Part shown: piece after piece, positions 55,108 to 63,271 of the stretch | Layout: every line of letters starts with the position of its first letter | Position numbering within the stretch: position 1 is the stretch's first letter | Program-made: the position numbers and the translations under genes | NCBI GenBank assembly: GCA_022841345.1 | Contig: JALHRR010000015.1 | Span: 1-64,000, forward strand | Length of the DNA stretch: 64,000 bases | Origin: Saprospiraceae bacterium | Lineage (GTDB): Bacteria; Bacteroidota; Bacteroidia; Chitinophagales; Saprospiraceae | Direction of reading: 5' to 3' | Notes under the pieces: generated by a model | The model's database searches: none | What the model was told of the DNA's origin: nothing | The model's input: the letters and a program-made list of their open reading frames with translations, nothing else

Positions 55108-55986
55108 ATGTCAACGACTGAAAAAACAATGATCACAGTATCAGCAACTGTCAATGCTCCGCTTGAAAAAGTATGGAGATTCTGGACCTCACCGGAACAC
55201 ATTATGCAATGGAACAATGCCTCTCCGGATTGGTGGACACCCAGAGCAGAAAATGATTTGCGCACAGGAGGAAAATTTAACTCCAGAATGGAAGCCAGGG
55301 ACGGATCATTTGGTTTCGATTTCTTCGGAACTTATACTTTAGTGGAACCACATAAGACAATTGAATATGAGCTGGGAGATGGACGAGTAGTTTCCATTTC
55401 ATTCGAGGAAGTAGGCAATGAGACATTAGTGACAGAAGTTTTCGAAGCGGAGAGTACTAATAGTATCGAAATGCAGCAATTCGGCTGGCAGGCTATCATG
55501 GATAATTTCAAGAAGCATGTGGAAGAGTCCGCTATTTTGGAGAAAATTCATTTTGAGATTTATATTGACGCACCGGTGGGAAAAGTATATGAAACCATGC
55601 TGGATCCTGTGCAGTACACAGCCTGGACTGCTGCATTTAATCCGGGTTCCTATTTTGAAGGAAGCTGGGAGACAGGTGCGGACATTCATTTCATAGGAGC
55701 TGATGAGCAGGGTAATCTGGGAGGTATGGTCAGTAGAATAAAAGAAAACACTCCCAACAAAAAAGTAGTAATAGAGCACCTGGGAGTTCTGGTAGACGGT
55801 CAGCCCAAAACCACTGGCCCTGAGGTAGAAGGATGGGCTGGTTCTCAGGAAGAATATACTTTCGTTGATATGGGAGACACAACCAAAGTCGAAGTGTCCA
55901 TGGATACTAATAAAGAGTTCAAATCCTACTTCACTCAAACATGGCCGGAAGCGCTGAAGCTGTTGAAGTCCATTTGCGAGGCGTAA
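55108..55986 (+). CDS. Two-domain SRPBCC (AHSA1-like) protein
   Basis: 292 residues made of two SRPBCC domains in tandem. The first (about 8-140) has VSATVNAPLEKVWRFWTSPEHIMQWNNASP and the second (about 148-290) has FEIYIDAPVGKVYETMLDPVQYTAWTAAF. These begin with the same strand-helix pattern, so the gene arose by duplication or fusion. SRPBCC domains bind hydrophobic small molecules in a large cavity. Single-domain AHSA1-like proteins are common in Bacteroidota; the fused form is less so. It starts a plus-strand run of SRPBCC and VOC genes. Confidence 0.9.
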   Translation: MSTTEKTMITVSATVNAPLEKVWRFWTSPEHIMQWNNASPDWWTPRAENDLRTGGKFNSRMEARDGSFGFDFFGTYTLVEPHKTIEYELGDGRVVSISFEEVGNETLVTEVFEAESTNSIEMQQFGWQAIMDNFKKHVEESAILEKIHFEIYIDAPVGKVYETMLDPVQYTAWTAAFNPGSYFEGSWETGADIHFIGADEQGNLGGMVSRIKENTPNKKVVIEHLGVLVDGQPKTTGPEVEGWAGSQEEYTFVDMGDTTKVEVSMDTNKEFKSYFTQTWPEALKLLKSICEA

Positions 55987-56027
55987 GATTGATGTGTGGG
56001 TGAGTGTTTTGGGTAGGTGTGTGGGAA

Positions 56028-56122
56028 GATTGATAGGATTGATAAGATTGATTGTGTGAGTGTGGGGTGTAGAGTGAGCGAGTGGGTAAGATTGATAAGA
56101 TTGATGGGATTGATAAGATTGT
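56028..56122. repeat. Degenerate gattgataag iterations
   Basis: Units of about 10 bp similar to gattgataag occur at 56028-56051 and 56087-56122, broken by a GT-rich block. They are imperfect and do not encode protein. Confidence 0.6.
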
Positions 56123-56342
56123 GAACGCACACACAATGCTTCCCGTAGCATTCTGTTACGGAACGCGCACTCACACAATATTAGCAGGAATGAACTTCTA
56201 AGGTCGTAGCTGAAAGCTACTCTGAGCAACAAGGAACGCACACACAATGCTTCCCGTAGCATTCTGCTACGGAACGCGCACTCACACATTATTGGGCAGG
56301 AATGAACTTCTAAGGTCGTAGCTGAAAGCTACTCTGAGCAAC
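56123..56342. repeat. Two tandem copies of a 108-bp double-hairpin unit
   Basis: Copy 1 (56123-56230) and copy 2 (56234-56342) match over their whole length with few differences. Each copy holds one hairpin with 8-bp arms ccgtagca / tgctacgg (56254-56272 in copy 2) and one with 6-bp arms gtagct / agctac (56206-56220, 56318-56332). In copy 1 the right arm is tgttacgg, a single change that keeps a G-U pair. The stems suggest a selected structure. Confidence 0.85.
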
Positions 56343-56422
56343 TAAGTAACTAAGAGACGGATGGCTGTTTAATTCGTAATTCGTAATTCTCAATTCATAT
56401 TAACCCATTTAACCCATTAAAC

Positions 56423-56968
56423 ATGAAAGTCCTTAAAATCATCGGGATCGTCATTCTCACATTGATAGCGCTGCCTTTAATCGTAGCCATCTTTGTCCCG
56501 AAATCTTACACAGTTAGTGTTTCTAAAACAATCAATGTTCCCAAGCAACAAGTTTATGATTATGTCCGAATCCTGGATAATCAAAAGGATTATAGCGTCT
56601 GGGTCATGGAAGACCCAAATCTGGTTCCGGTAATCACAGGAACTGATGGCACTATTGGAGCTACTCAAAGCTGGAACTCTGAGGTCGATGGAGTAGGAGA
56701 GGGAGAGCAGGAAATAGTTGCTCTAACTCCTGATAGAATGGATGTTGAACTTCGTTTCAAAAGGCCATTTGAAGGTACAGCCAAAGCAGCCAATATTTTT
56801 GAAGAACTTAATTCTAATCAGACTAAACTGACCACTGAGTTCTATAGCAATGATAAATATCCTGTGAACCTCATGTCTTATTTTTTTGGCAGAAAATATA
56901 TTACAGAAGCATCTGTCAAAAATCTGCAAAACATTAAAAAAAATCTGGAAACCTTATCCACCAATTAG
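56423..56968 (+). CDS. Membrane-anchored SRPBCC family protein
   Basis: 181 residues. An N-terminal membrane segment (IIGIVILTLIALPLIVAIFV, about 5-24) anchors a SRPBCC/polyketide-cyclase-like domain (about 30-178) that begins VSVSKTINVPKQQVYDYVRIL. Such exported or membrane-held START-like proteins bind hydrophobic ligands. The VOC gene follows after 41 bp, so both are likely co-transcribed. The ligand is not known. Confidence 0.88.
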   Translation: MKVLKIIGIVILTLIALPLIVAIFVPKSYTVSVSKTINVPKQQVYDYVRILDNQKDYSVWVMEDPNLVPVITGTDGTIGATQSWNSEVDGVGEGEQEIVALTPDRMDVELRFKRPFEGTAKAANIFEELNSNQTKLTTEFYSNDKYPVNLMSYFFGRKYITEASVKNLQNIKKNLETLSTN

Positions 56969-57009
56969 TCTGAGCAAAAAATCATATTCAATCAAATAAA
57001 TCAATTACT

Positions 57010-57447
57010 ATGGCCAGCGTAAACACATATCTCAATTTCGCAAGAAAAACAGAAGAAGCATTTAACTTTTACAAATCAGTGTTTGGAACCGAATTTCAAA
57101 CCCCCATTGGCAGATTCAGTGATGCGCCTTCAATGGAAGGTATGCCAACATTACCTGAAGCAGATCTCGATCTTGTTATGCATGTTTCACTTCCTATTTT
57201 AGGCGGACATCTGCTCATGGGAACTGATGCTCCTGAATCTATGGGTTTTAAGGTCAATATGGGCAACAATATGTTCATTCATCTTAATCCTGATACCAGA
57301 AAAGAGACCAGAGAATTATTTGATAAGCTATCCTTCGGGGGCAGTGTCTTAATGGAACTGCAGGACATGTTTTGGGGAGATTATTACGGTACCTGTGCCG
57401 ATAAATTTGGAGTACAATGGATGTTCTCCTGCACAGAACCGGCATAA
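57010..57447 (+). CDS. VOC family protein (PhnB-like)
   Basis: 145 residues with the start YLNFARKTEEAFNFYKSVFGTE and end GDYYGTCADKFGVQWMFSC, which are typical of PhnB-like VOC proteins. The domain is a pair of beta-alpha-beta-beta-beta modules and often binds a metal. No clear catalytic assignment can be made. It lies 41 bp after a SRPBCC gene and 306 bp before a two-domain VOC gene. Confidence 0.9.
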   Translation: MASVNTYLNFARKTEEAFNFYKSVFGTEFQTPIGRFSDAPSMEGMPTLPEADLDLVMHVSLPILGGHLLMGTDAPESMGFKVNMGNNMFIHLNPDTRKETRELFDKLSFGGSVLMELQDMFWGDYYGTCADKFGVQWMFSCTEPA

Positions 57448-57753
57448 AGATTTCCATTTTTATGCTACTTCATGACACTGATTTTCGTTGTTATATAAAA
57501 AGCCGATGGTCTAAGTCTATGACTTAGATCCCATATTTCATGAATTTATAATTCATCTTCGACATATCCACGTCATTAATCAAAACGACTGATATATGGC
57601 TGTTCCAAATCTGATCCCCAAAGCTTTGGGGACTGAAAACTGAAAACTGAAATCTACAGGCCCGCACTGTTATTTATCATCGAAGGGCACCGCTTATTTG
57701 TGGGGACTGTAACCTGATTCTAAATTTACTAATTCACTCAAAACATTATCATC
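57448..57753. other. Intergenic region with three perfect hairpins
   Basis: Hairpins lie at 57510-57528, 57540-57556 and 57615-57632; see the repeat entry. Iterated actgaaaactg units follow at 57633-57652. No gene is supported. Confidence 0.6.
57510..57632. repeat. Three perfect hairpins in one intergenic region
   Basis: Arms tctaagtc/gacttaga with loop tat (57510-57528), atgaatt/aattcat with loop tat (57540-57556), and the 18-bp perfect palindrome starting tccccaaag (57615-57632). The first two are 11 bp apart and share the same 3-nt loop. None is followed by a T-run. Confidence 0.7.
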
Positions 57754-58602
57754 ATGACCCACCCCATCTATCCCTGCATCTGGTTTGACAACCAGGCAAA
57801 AGAAGCTGCTGAATTTTATTGTTCAGTATTTAATAACAGCAAGATCCTGGAAGATAACCCCATGGTTACAAGATTCGAATCTTCCGGTCAGAAGTTCATG
57901 TGTCTCAATGGTGGACCTCAATTTACTCCTAATGCCTCTATTTCATTTTTCGTTGTTTGTGATGATGATGCTGAATGCGATTCCGCCTGGGAGAAATTGT
58001 CAGAGGGAGGGAATATATTAATGCCACTGGACAAATACGACTGGAGTGACAAGTATGGCTGGATTCAGGATAAATTTGGAGTTAGCTGGCAGCTGTCAGT
58101 GGGTAAGATCGAAGATGTGGGCCAGAAATTCACCGCTTCTTTTCTTTTTGTTAACGAACAAAATGGAAATGCTGAGAAGGCTATTGAGACATACACCTCC
58201 ATCTTTAAAGGTTCCTCGGTTGTTGGCATTATGCGATATGGACAAGGAAAAAACGAACCTGAAAATAACATTGCGCACGCTCAGTTTCATCTGGGTGAAA
58301 ATGTTTTTATGGCTATGGATAGCTCATTGGATCACCAGTTCAGTTTCAATGAAGGTATTTCTCTCGTAGTTGAGTGTGATACTCAGGAAGAAATAGATTA
58401 TTACTGGAATAAACTGACAGAAGGTGGTGAAGAAAGTATGTGCGGATGGTTGAAAGATCGCTATGGTGTATCCTGGCAAATTGTGCCTGTAATCCTGGGA
58501 AAATTGATGAAAGATCCGGAAAAATCACAATCTGTTATTCAAGCTTTCATGCAAATGCGTAAGTTTGACATCGAAAAGCTATTACACGCCCATGAATCAT
58601 GA
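57754..58602 (+). CDS. Two-domain VOC (PhnB / 3-demethylubiquinone methyltransferase-like) protein
   Basis: 282 residues made of two VOC units. The first (about 1-120) starts YPCIWFDNQAKEAAEFYCSVF and ends DKFGVSWQLSVGK. The second (about 126-260) starts KFTASFLFVNEQNGNAEKAIETYTSIF and ends KDRYGVSWQIVP. Such tandem proteins are often annotated as 3-demethylubiquinone-9 3-methyltransferase-like, though they lack a methyltransferase fold, and I would not give that function. Its stop overlaps the start of the MATE gene by 11 bp, so the two are translationally coupled. Confidence 0.9.
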   Translation: MTHPIYPCIWFDNQAKEAAEFYCSVFNNSKILEDNPMVTRFESSGQKFMCLNGGPQFTPNASISFFVVCDDDAECDSAWEKLSEGGNILMPLDKYDWSDKYGWIQDKFGVSWQLSVGKIEDVGQKFTASFLFVNEQNGNAEKAIETYTSIFKGSSVVGIMRYGQGKNEPENNIAHAQFHLGENVFMAMDSSLDHQFSFNEGISLVVECDTQEEIDYYWNKLTEGGEESMCGWLKDRYGVSWQIVPVILGKLMKDPEKSQSVIQAFMQMRKFDIEKLLHAHES

Positions 58603-60028
58603 CCCTTCTGATCCAGGTTCCATACCGCCACCTTTAAATGAAAAGCTATCTATCTGGCAGCAGCTAAAGGAAGCCATTAAAGGTACTGAATCGGACTATA
58701 CCAAAATCGACCTCAAGAAAGCTATTTTCCTGCTTGCCATTCCAATGATTTTGGAACTGGTAATGGAGTCCACTTTTGCCGTTGTCGACATTTATTTTGT
58801 GGGAAAATTGGGCCCTTCTGCTGTGGCATCTGTTGGATTGACTGAGACCTATTTATTTCTCCTGTATTCTCTGGCGATGGGTTTGGCTACTGCTATTACT
58901 GCCATCATAGCGAGGAGGATTGGTGAAAAGAAAATGACCGATGCGGGTGTAACCGCAGTCCAGGCAATTTTTCTGGGGATTCTGGCTTCTATTCCTTTTG
59001 CCATTGCCGGGATATTTTATGCGAAGGATTTGCTGGCTCTGATGGGCGCAGATCCATGGACCATTGCCGAAGGTTACAAGTACACACAGTGGATGCTGGG
59101 AGGCAATGCGGTGATTGTTTTATTGTTCGTGATCAATGCCATTTATAGGGGAGCAGGAGACGCTGCAATTGCAATGAGAATCCTGTGGATAGCCAATGGT
59201 ATTAATATCATTTTGGATCCAATTTTGATCTTTGGTTGGGGATTCATACCTGCAATGGGAATCGAAGGCGCGGCCATAGCTACAACTATTGGAAGAGGCG
59301 TTGGTGTTCTGATTCAGCTTTGGCTCTTGTTTAAAGGTGGTAAACACATACAGGTATTCATGTCACAATTGTATTGGGATGCAAAAATCATCATTAAAAT
59401 TCTCAAAACTTCTATAGGCGGAATAGCCCAAATGCTGATCGGTATGACCTCCTGGATTTTTATCATAAGGATACTGGCTGATCTCGGAAGTGAAGCAGTA
59501 GCAGGTGCAACGATTGCATTGAGAATCATGATGTTTACGCTGATGCCTGCATGGGGTTTTTCCAATGCTGCGGCGACACTTGTGGGTCAAAATCTGGGTG
59601 CAGGGGATCCCAAAAGGGCAGAATCTGCTGTCTGGAAAATTGGTTTATACAATATGATTTTTCTGGTTGCCGTTTCCATCGTCTATTTTTTCTGGAATGT
59701 GCAGTTGATGGAGATTTTCACGGACGATCCGAAGGTCATAGAAATCGGTGCCTATTGGATAGAAATCTTATCTTATTCTTATTTTGTGTACGGATGGTGG
59801 ATGGTTTCTTCACAAGCATTCAATGGTGCCGGAGATACCAGGACACCTACCTATATCAATTTTGTTTTCTTTTGGCTGATCCAGATTCCACTAAGCTATT
59901 ATCTGGCCATTGAGATGGGATTTGAGCATGCCGGTGTTTTCTGGGCCGTATTCATTTCAGAGACTTCCGTAGGAATATTTACACTTTGGTTATTCACTAG
60001 AGGAAGCTGGAAGAAGATGGTGGTGTGA
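58592..60028 (+). CDS. MATE family multidrug/antimicrobial exporter
   Basis: 478 residues from the ATG at 58592, which overlaps the end of the upstream VOC gene by 11 bp. Twelve membrane segments are visible, and MATE signatures are present in both halves: KKAIFLLAIPMILELVMESTF at the beginning of TM1, FVVGKLGPSAVASVGLT-type loop (VDIYFVGKLGPSAVASVG), and NAAATLVGQNLGAGDPKRAE in the second half. MATE proteins export drugs or metabolites with Na+ or H+. Coupling to a tandem VOC gene hints at a linked small-molecule function. Confidence 0.93.
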   Translation: MNHDPSDPGSIPPPLNEKLSIWQQLKEAIKGTESDYTKIDLKKAIFLLAIPMILELVMESTFAVVDIYFVGKLGPSAVASVGLTETYLFLLYSLAMGLATAITAIIARRIGEKKMTDAGVTAVQAIFLGILASIPFAIAGIFYAKDLLALMGADPWTIAEGYKYTQWMLGGNAVIVLLFVINAIYRGAGDAAIAMRILWIANGINIILDPILIFGWGFIPAMGIEGAAIATTIGRGVGVLIQLWLLFKGGKHIQVFMSQLYWDAKIIIKILKTSIGGIAQMLIGMTSWIFIIRILADLGSEAVAGATIALRIMMFTLMPAWGFSNAAATLVGQNLGAGDPKRAESAVWKIGLYNMIFLVAVSIVYFFWNVQLMEIFTDDPKVIEIGAYWIEILSYSYFVYGWWMVSSQAFNGAGDTRTPTYINFVFFWLIQIPLSYYLAIEMGFEHAGVFWAVFISETSVGIFTLWLFTRGSWKKMVV

Positions 60029-60030
60029 GG

Positions 60031-60165
60031 GGTTTGGTGCTGCCAATTTGTTGGTAGTTTTAGTAGGAAGTTGGTTTGGTACTGCCAGTTTATTGGCAGT
60101 CTTTGAAGGAGACTTTCCGTTTTTGCAGAGTAAAGCTGTCAAAAGCTTGCTAATAAAATAGCAAG
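60031..60165. repeat. Duplicated hairpin unit plus a third hairpin after the MATE gene
   Basis: A 27-bp unit occurs at 60031-60057 and 60073-60099 with four differences. Each forms a hairpin: ctgccaa/ttggtag with one G-U pair (60040-60057), and actgcca/tggcagt without mismatch (60081-60100). A third hairpin, cttgcta/tagcaag, lies at 60146-60165. No T-run follows them, so simple termination is unlikely. Confidence 0.7.
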
Positions 60166-60226
60166 ACCGATTGGTAGTTACCACTTTACCTCTGCTATGG
60201 CTGTTCCTCCTTCTGAATTCTAACTT

Positions 60227-61144
60227 CTAATTTTTCCCATCCCAATTCAACATCACATCCGCCACACTGGAATGTACTTTTTCTTTGAGCATATTTGCGA
60301 ATTCAGCATCGCTTAATGACTCTCTTTCAGTTTTCAATGCGTTCCATAATTTTACAAATCCTTTCACTTTGCTTGATTCATAAATATTATCCGAAGCCAT
60401 ATGCCAGCGACACTGATACCAGCCATAATTTCGTGGATATTTTTGTCCTAACTCATTGTAGTGGGTATCCTGGTCCTGAAGAGAAGTGTACTTTAGTTCT
60501 GCCGGATTTGTAGTGTAAACAACCATTTTTGGGAATATAGTCAGTGCCGGTAATAGCTCAGGCTCATTTTCAGCAATGTACACGTGGAGAAATATATTGA
60601 CAAATAATTCAGCCATCCATTGACGCTGCATTTTCAAATCTGCCTGCATATGATAAGCATGCCCCAATTCATGAATGGCCAATAAATCAAAGAAGGGCTC
60701 CATACTTAATTGACCATCTTTGTTGGTATATGTTTCTCTAATTTGATTTGCAAACTCAGAAGGTAATTGATCAGGTGGCGGGACAAAACTTTTCCAAAAA
60801 TCATTGTTTTCAGAAGCTACGACCAGTGTTTTGTTACTTAAATAATGGGGCATTCCATATACGGGAAATCCGGTGTGATTACTCCAATCTCCCGGTGATA
60901 GTATCAGCAGCGTTACCTCAGGCGTAAACTTGACACGACTTTTATAATATGCGTGGACCTGATCGAACTGCTTTGCTATTCTTTCTGCTTTTTCTTCCGC
61001 ACCTGAACTGTAATAAGTTGTGGTCCGATAACCTGTGAGCTTTTTTAAATCTTCATAGGATTGTGCAGAGGAGTAGTTTATTGCAAAGCATATAATCAAT
61101 GAAATTAGATACTTTAATGAGGATGTATTGAACACATTATTCAT
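60227..61144 (-). CDS. Secreted gluzincin-like metalloprotease, unknown family
   Basis: 305 residues from ATG 61142-61144. A signal peptide ends SSA-Q. HELGH (158-162) with Glu179 in WMAEL, 16 residues later, fits a gluzincin-type zinc site (HExxH plus downstream Glu). The N-terminal half (YYSSGAEEKAERIAKQFDQVHAYYK and VTLLILSPGDWSN) resembles other Bacteroidota proteins of this kind. The frame can be extended six codons to 61162, but a possible -7 box (TACTTTTG on the minus strand, 61160-61167) overlaps that start. Substrate is unknown. Confidence 0.78.
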   Translation of the reverse strand: MNNVFNTSSLKYLISLIICFAINYSSAQSYEDLKKLTGYRTTTYYSSGAEEKAERIAKQFDQVHAYYKSRVKFTPEVTLLILSPGDWSNHTGFPVYGMPHYLSNKTLVVASENNDFWKSFVPPPDQLPSEFANQIRETYTNKDGQLSMEPFFDLLAIHELGHAYHMQADLKMQRQWMAELFVNIFLHVYIAENEPELLPALTIFPKMVVYTTNPAELKYTSLQDQDTHYNELGQKYPRNYGWYQCRWHMASDNIYESSKVKGFVKLWNALKTERESLSDAEFANMLKEKVHSSVADVMLNWDGKN

Positions 61145-61159
61145 GATAATTATTTTCAA

Positions 61160-61167
61160 CAAAAGTA
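61160..61167 (-). promoter_or_regulatory. Possible -7 element of the metalloprotease gene
   Basis: On the minus strand the bases are TACTTTTG, a match to TAnnTTTG, 15 bp before the chosen ATG. The nearest TTTG upstream is 27 bp away, as in the 54630 case. Confidence 0.35.
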
Positions 61168-61210
61168 TGTTGAATGCTTAGTCAGTACATAGTACAAAAT
61201 GGACAATTTA

Positions 61211-62035
61211 TCAGAAGAGGTCCTTTTGCATTCTAAGTGGAGTCGACTGAAGCTGATGTTCGATAACTGAGGGATTTACACCTGCAAATACTTTAAAGTC
61301 CCTGATCATATGCATCTGATCATAATATCCGGCCTCATAAGCAATATTGGTCCAGCTGAGTGCAGGTGTAGCTTCATGCAAGCGGTATGCAGTGGAAAAC
61401 TTTAAAATTCGGGCATACATTTTTGGATTCATGCCAATTCTTTCTTTGCACTTTCTCTCGAATTGTTTCAGGCTCAGACAGGATAGGGAAGCAGTTTTTT
61501 CAATGGACATATTGCCATTGTTTTTCAGCATGATCCGGACTGCGGAATCAAATGGCAGAATCTCTTTGAGCGCAGTCACTTTGTTCAGGAGAAATTTTTC
61601 GACCAGCTTTTTACCTTCATACAAGTCATTGATTTCCTGCAATTGATCATTTAAATCCTTCATTTCAGAACCAAAAAAATCAATCGCATCGAAACCTCCA
61701 TCAAATAATTCATTCATAGGAATTCCTAATAAACGATACATTCCACCCGGCAAAAAATCAACCCGAATAGCTGTGAGCTTTTGATGAACTTTAATGTTCA
61801 CCCGGGAATACTGAGGCCCAATAAGTACTATTGAAGCTTGCCTCTCAAAGCCGCCACTATCCAGGCGACCCATGGATACCGGATGATTACAGTAAAACAT
61901 CAATGACTGGAAAGGAGTGGGGGGGTAAGGTGTTACAACATCCTCTATTCCATCAGGTAAGGATACATGTACAGTAGAAATCTTCCACACATATTCCTGT
62001 AAAGCGACAGCCGGAGTGTATATTTTTACTTCCAT
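61211..62035 (-). CDS. AraC family transcription regulator
   Basis: 274 residues. An N-terminal beta-rich sensor domain (about 1-150, with PFQSLMFYCNHPVSM and VDFLPGGMYRLLGIPMNELFD) precedes an AraC HTH (about 165-265): MSIEKTASLSCLSLKQFERKCKERIGMNPKMYARILKF and then YEAGYYDQMHMIRDFKVFAGVNPS. The sensor resembles the DUF6597 type found in many Bacteroidota AraC regulators. No palindromic operator is seen nearby. The metalloprotease gene lies 66 bp downstream on the same strand and may be under its control. Confidence 0.9.
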   Translation of the reverse strand: MEVKIYTPAVALQEYVWKISTVHVSLPDGIEDVVTPYPPTPFQSLMFYCNHPVSMGRLDSGGFERQASIVLIGPQYSRVNIKVHQKLTAIRVDFLPGGMYRLLGIPMNELFDGGFDAIDFFGSEMKDLNDQLQEINDLYEGKKLVEKFLLNKVTALKEILPFDSAVRIMLKNNGNMSIEKTASLSCLSLKQFERKCKERIGMNPKMYARILKFSTAYRLHEATPALSWTNIAYEAGYYDQMHMIRDFKVFAGVNPSVIEHQLQSTPLRMQKDLF

Positions 62036-62244
62036 TGTGACTCAATCTTATCCCTAAGATATGAGAAATCGGGGAAAAGCTCCTGGAAAATGTACTATTG
62101 AAGTCTGTTAGCCTGGATAATAATCAGTCAAAAGGTAATAACTCTGATTCCAGGAATGTGCTTTTTGCTATTGCTGAATTAAAAATATCAATCTCATGTT
62201 GTTGACCCTTCTGTAGTATATCCCTATTGGGGATTTTGTTGCAA

Positions 62245-62607
62245 TTACAAATATACACTCTGCCCAAAGGTCAGCAAATTATTATCAGGATCGAGTAATG
62301 AAAACTCCTTTTGTCCCCATGGTTTGACTTGCAAAGGACTATTAGTATGAATCTGCACATTATTGTCCAGCATTTCCTGATAAAAGCCTTCAATATTATC
62401 CGTCCGAATGTACACCTGACCATAATTTTCAGCAGGATCAAGATCTTTGAATTCAAAAAAATGGATTTCTATGTTGTCCTTTTGCAGCATCAGGTATCCA
62501 TCATAATCCTGATTTCCGATATCTCTGAATTTTAATTTATGGATATAGTAATCTCTCGTAATGGTTTTATCCCGCATCGGGATTTTGGGGTGAATGTTTG
62601 TAAGCAT
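62245..62607 (-). CDS. VOC family (bleomycin-resistance-like) protein
   Basis: 120 residues forming one VOC domain: IPMRDKTITRDYYIHKLKF at the start, IEIHFFEFK as a central strand, and FSLLDPDNNLLTFGQSV at the end, where a Glu ligand would normally sit (LLTFGQ lacks it). It resembles bleomycin-binding proteins and fosfomycin-type relatives but without resolved specificity. It stands alone, and faces the DoxX-like gene divergently. Resistance to bleomycin should not be assumed. Confidence 0.87.
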   Translation of the reverse strand: MLTNIHPKIPMRDKTITRDYYIHKLKFRDIGNQDYDGYLMLQKDNIEIHFFEFKDLDPAENYGQVYIRTDNIEGFYQEMLDNNVQIHTNSPLQVKPWGQKEFSLLDPDNNLLTFGQSVYL

Positions 62608-62703
62608 AGGTCTAATATGTCTTTGGTTTAAAGATATTCAATGTGTTCAGCTAAGATTTTTTAATGGTTGTGTAAGGTACAAATTGATTTTCTGCGGAAT
62701 GTA

Positions 62704-62734
62704 TTTGTATAAATGAAATATCTGATTAACTTTG
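62704..62734 (+). promoter_or_regulatory. Consensus Bacteroidota promoter before the DoxX-like gene
   Basis: TTTG at 62704-62707 is separated by exactly 19 bp from TAACTTTG at 62727-62734, matching the consensus TTTG-N19-TAnnTTTG. The start of transcription would lie near 62741. An ATG at 62713 lies inside the promoter and so is not the start; the ATG at 62779 fits. Confidence 0.65.
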
Positions 62735-62778
62735 TAAAACAAAGTACTTTTCAATTATTTAATACATACACTGCACAT

Positions 62779-63237
62779 ATGAGAATGGCTGCCAGACTTG
62801 ACCGCGTTCATAAAATTGTAAAGCAAAACAGATGGCTGAAATATTTTTCAATTTTCAACCGTATTGCTCTTGCGGCAGGCTTCATTCCATCCGGGATGGT
62901 AAAAATTATGGGAGAGAGATTTACATCCCTGTCAGTCAACCATCCCATGGGAAATTATTTGGAAGCTATACACAGGACTGGATATTATTACACTTTCATA
63001 GGTATCATGCAGGTATCAGCAGCCATTCTGCTTCTCATTCCCCGGACAGTTACGCTGGGTGCACTCATATACTTTCCAATCATTCTGAATATTTGGATAT
63101 TGTCATGGGCTGTCAGATTTGACGGTTCCTTTTTCTCCTCACCATTGATGGTACTTGCCAACATTTATTTGCTTTGCTGGAATTTTGACAAATTGAAATT
63201 CATTTTTCCATTTTATAATCCGGACTTGAAAGCTTGA
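62779..63237 (+). CDS. DoxX-like membrane protein
   Basis: 152 residues from the ATG at 62779. A short basic N-terminus (MRMAARLDRVHKIVKQN) precedes four membrane segments. IALAAGFIPSGMVKIMGERF is the typical DoxX start, with the conserved G-x-x-K pattern, and GIMQVSAAILLLIPRTVTLGALIYFPIILNIW gives segments 2 and 3. The function of DoxX-like proteins is unsettled. The upstream in-frame ATG at 62713 is rejected because a consensus promoter covers it. Confidence 0.82.
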   Translation: MRMAARLDRVHKIVKQNRWLKYFSIFNRIALAAGFIPSGMVKIMGERFTSLSVNHPMGNYLEAIHRTGYYYTFIGIMQVSAAILLLIPRTVTLGALIYFPIILNIWILSWAVRFDGSFFSSPLMVLANIYLLCWNFDKLKFIFPFYNPDLKA

Positions 63238-63271
63238 CTTACGGAATCACTCGTCAATTAAAACCTGGCTC

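Larger units (their letters stand above)
55987..56422. other. Intergenic region built of tandem repeats and hairpins
   Basis: From 55990 to 56122 there are short GT-rich and gattgataag-like iterations. From 56123 there is a duplicated 108-bp unit, followed at about 56370-56398 by taattcg iterations. No gene is supported; a long minus-strand frame crosses the whole stretch only because the repeats lack stops in that frame. Confidence 0.75.

Noticed and set aside
55426-56289. 287-codon minus-strand open frame
   Set aside because: It covers the antisense strand of the SRPBCC gene and the tandem repeats; the sequence has no domain pattern and contains the repeat translated twice.
62713-62778. 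N-terminal extension of the DoxX-like protein
   Set aside because: A consensus promoter overlaps the upstream ATG.
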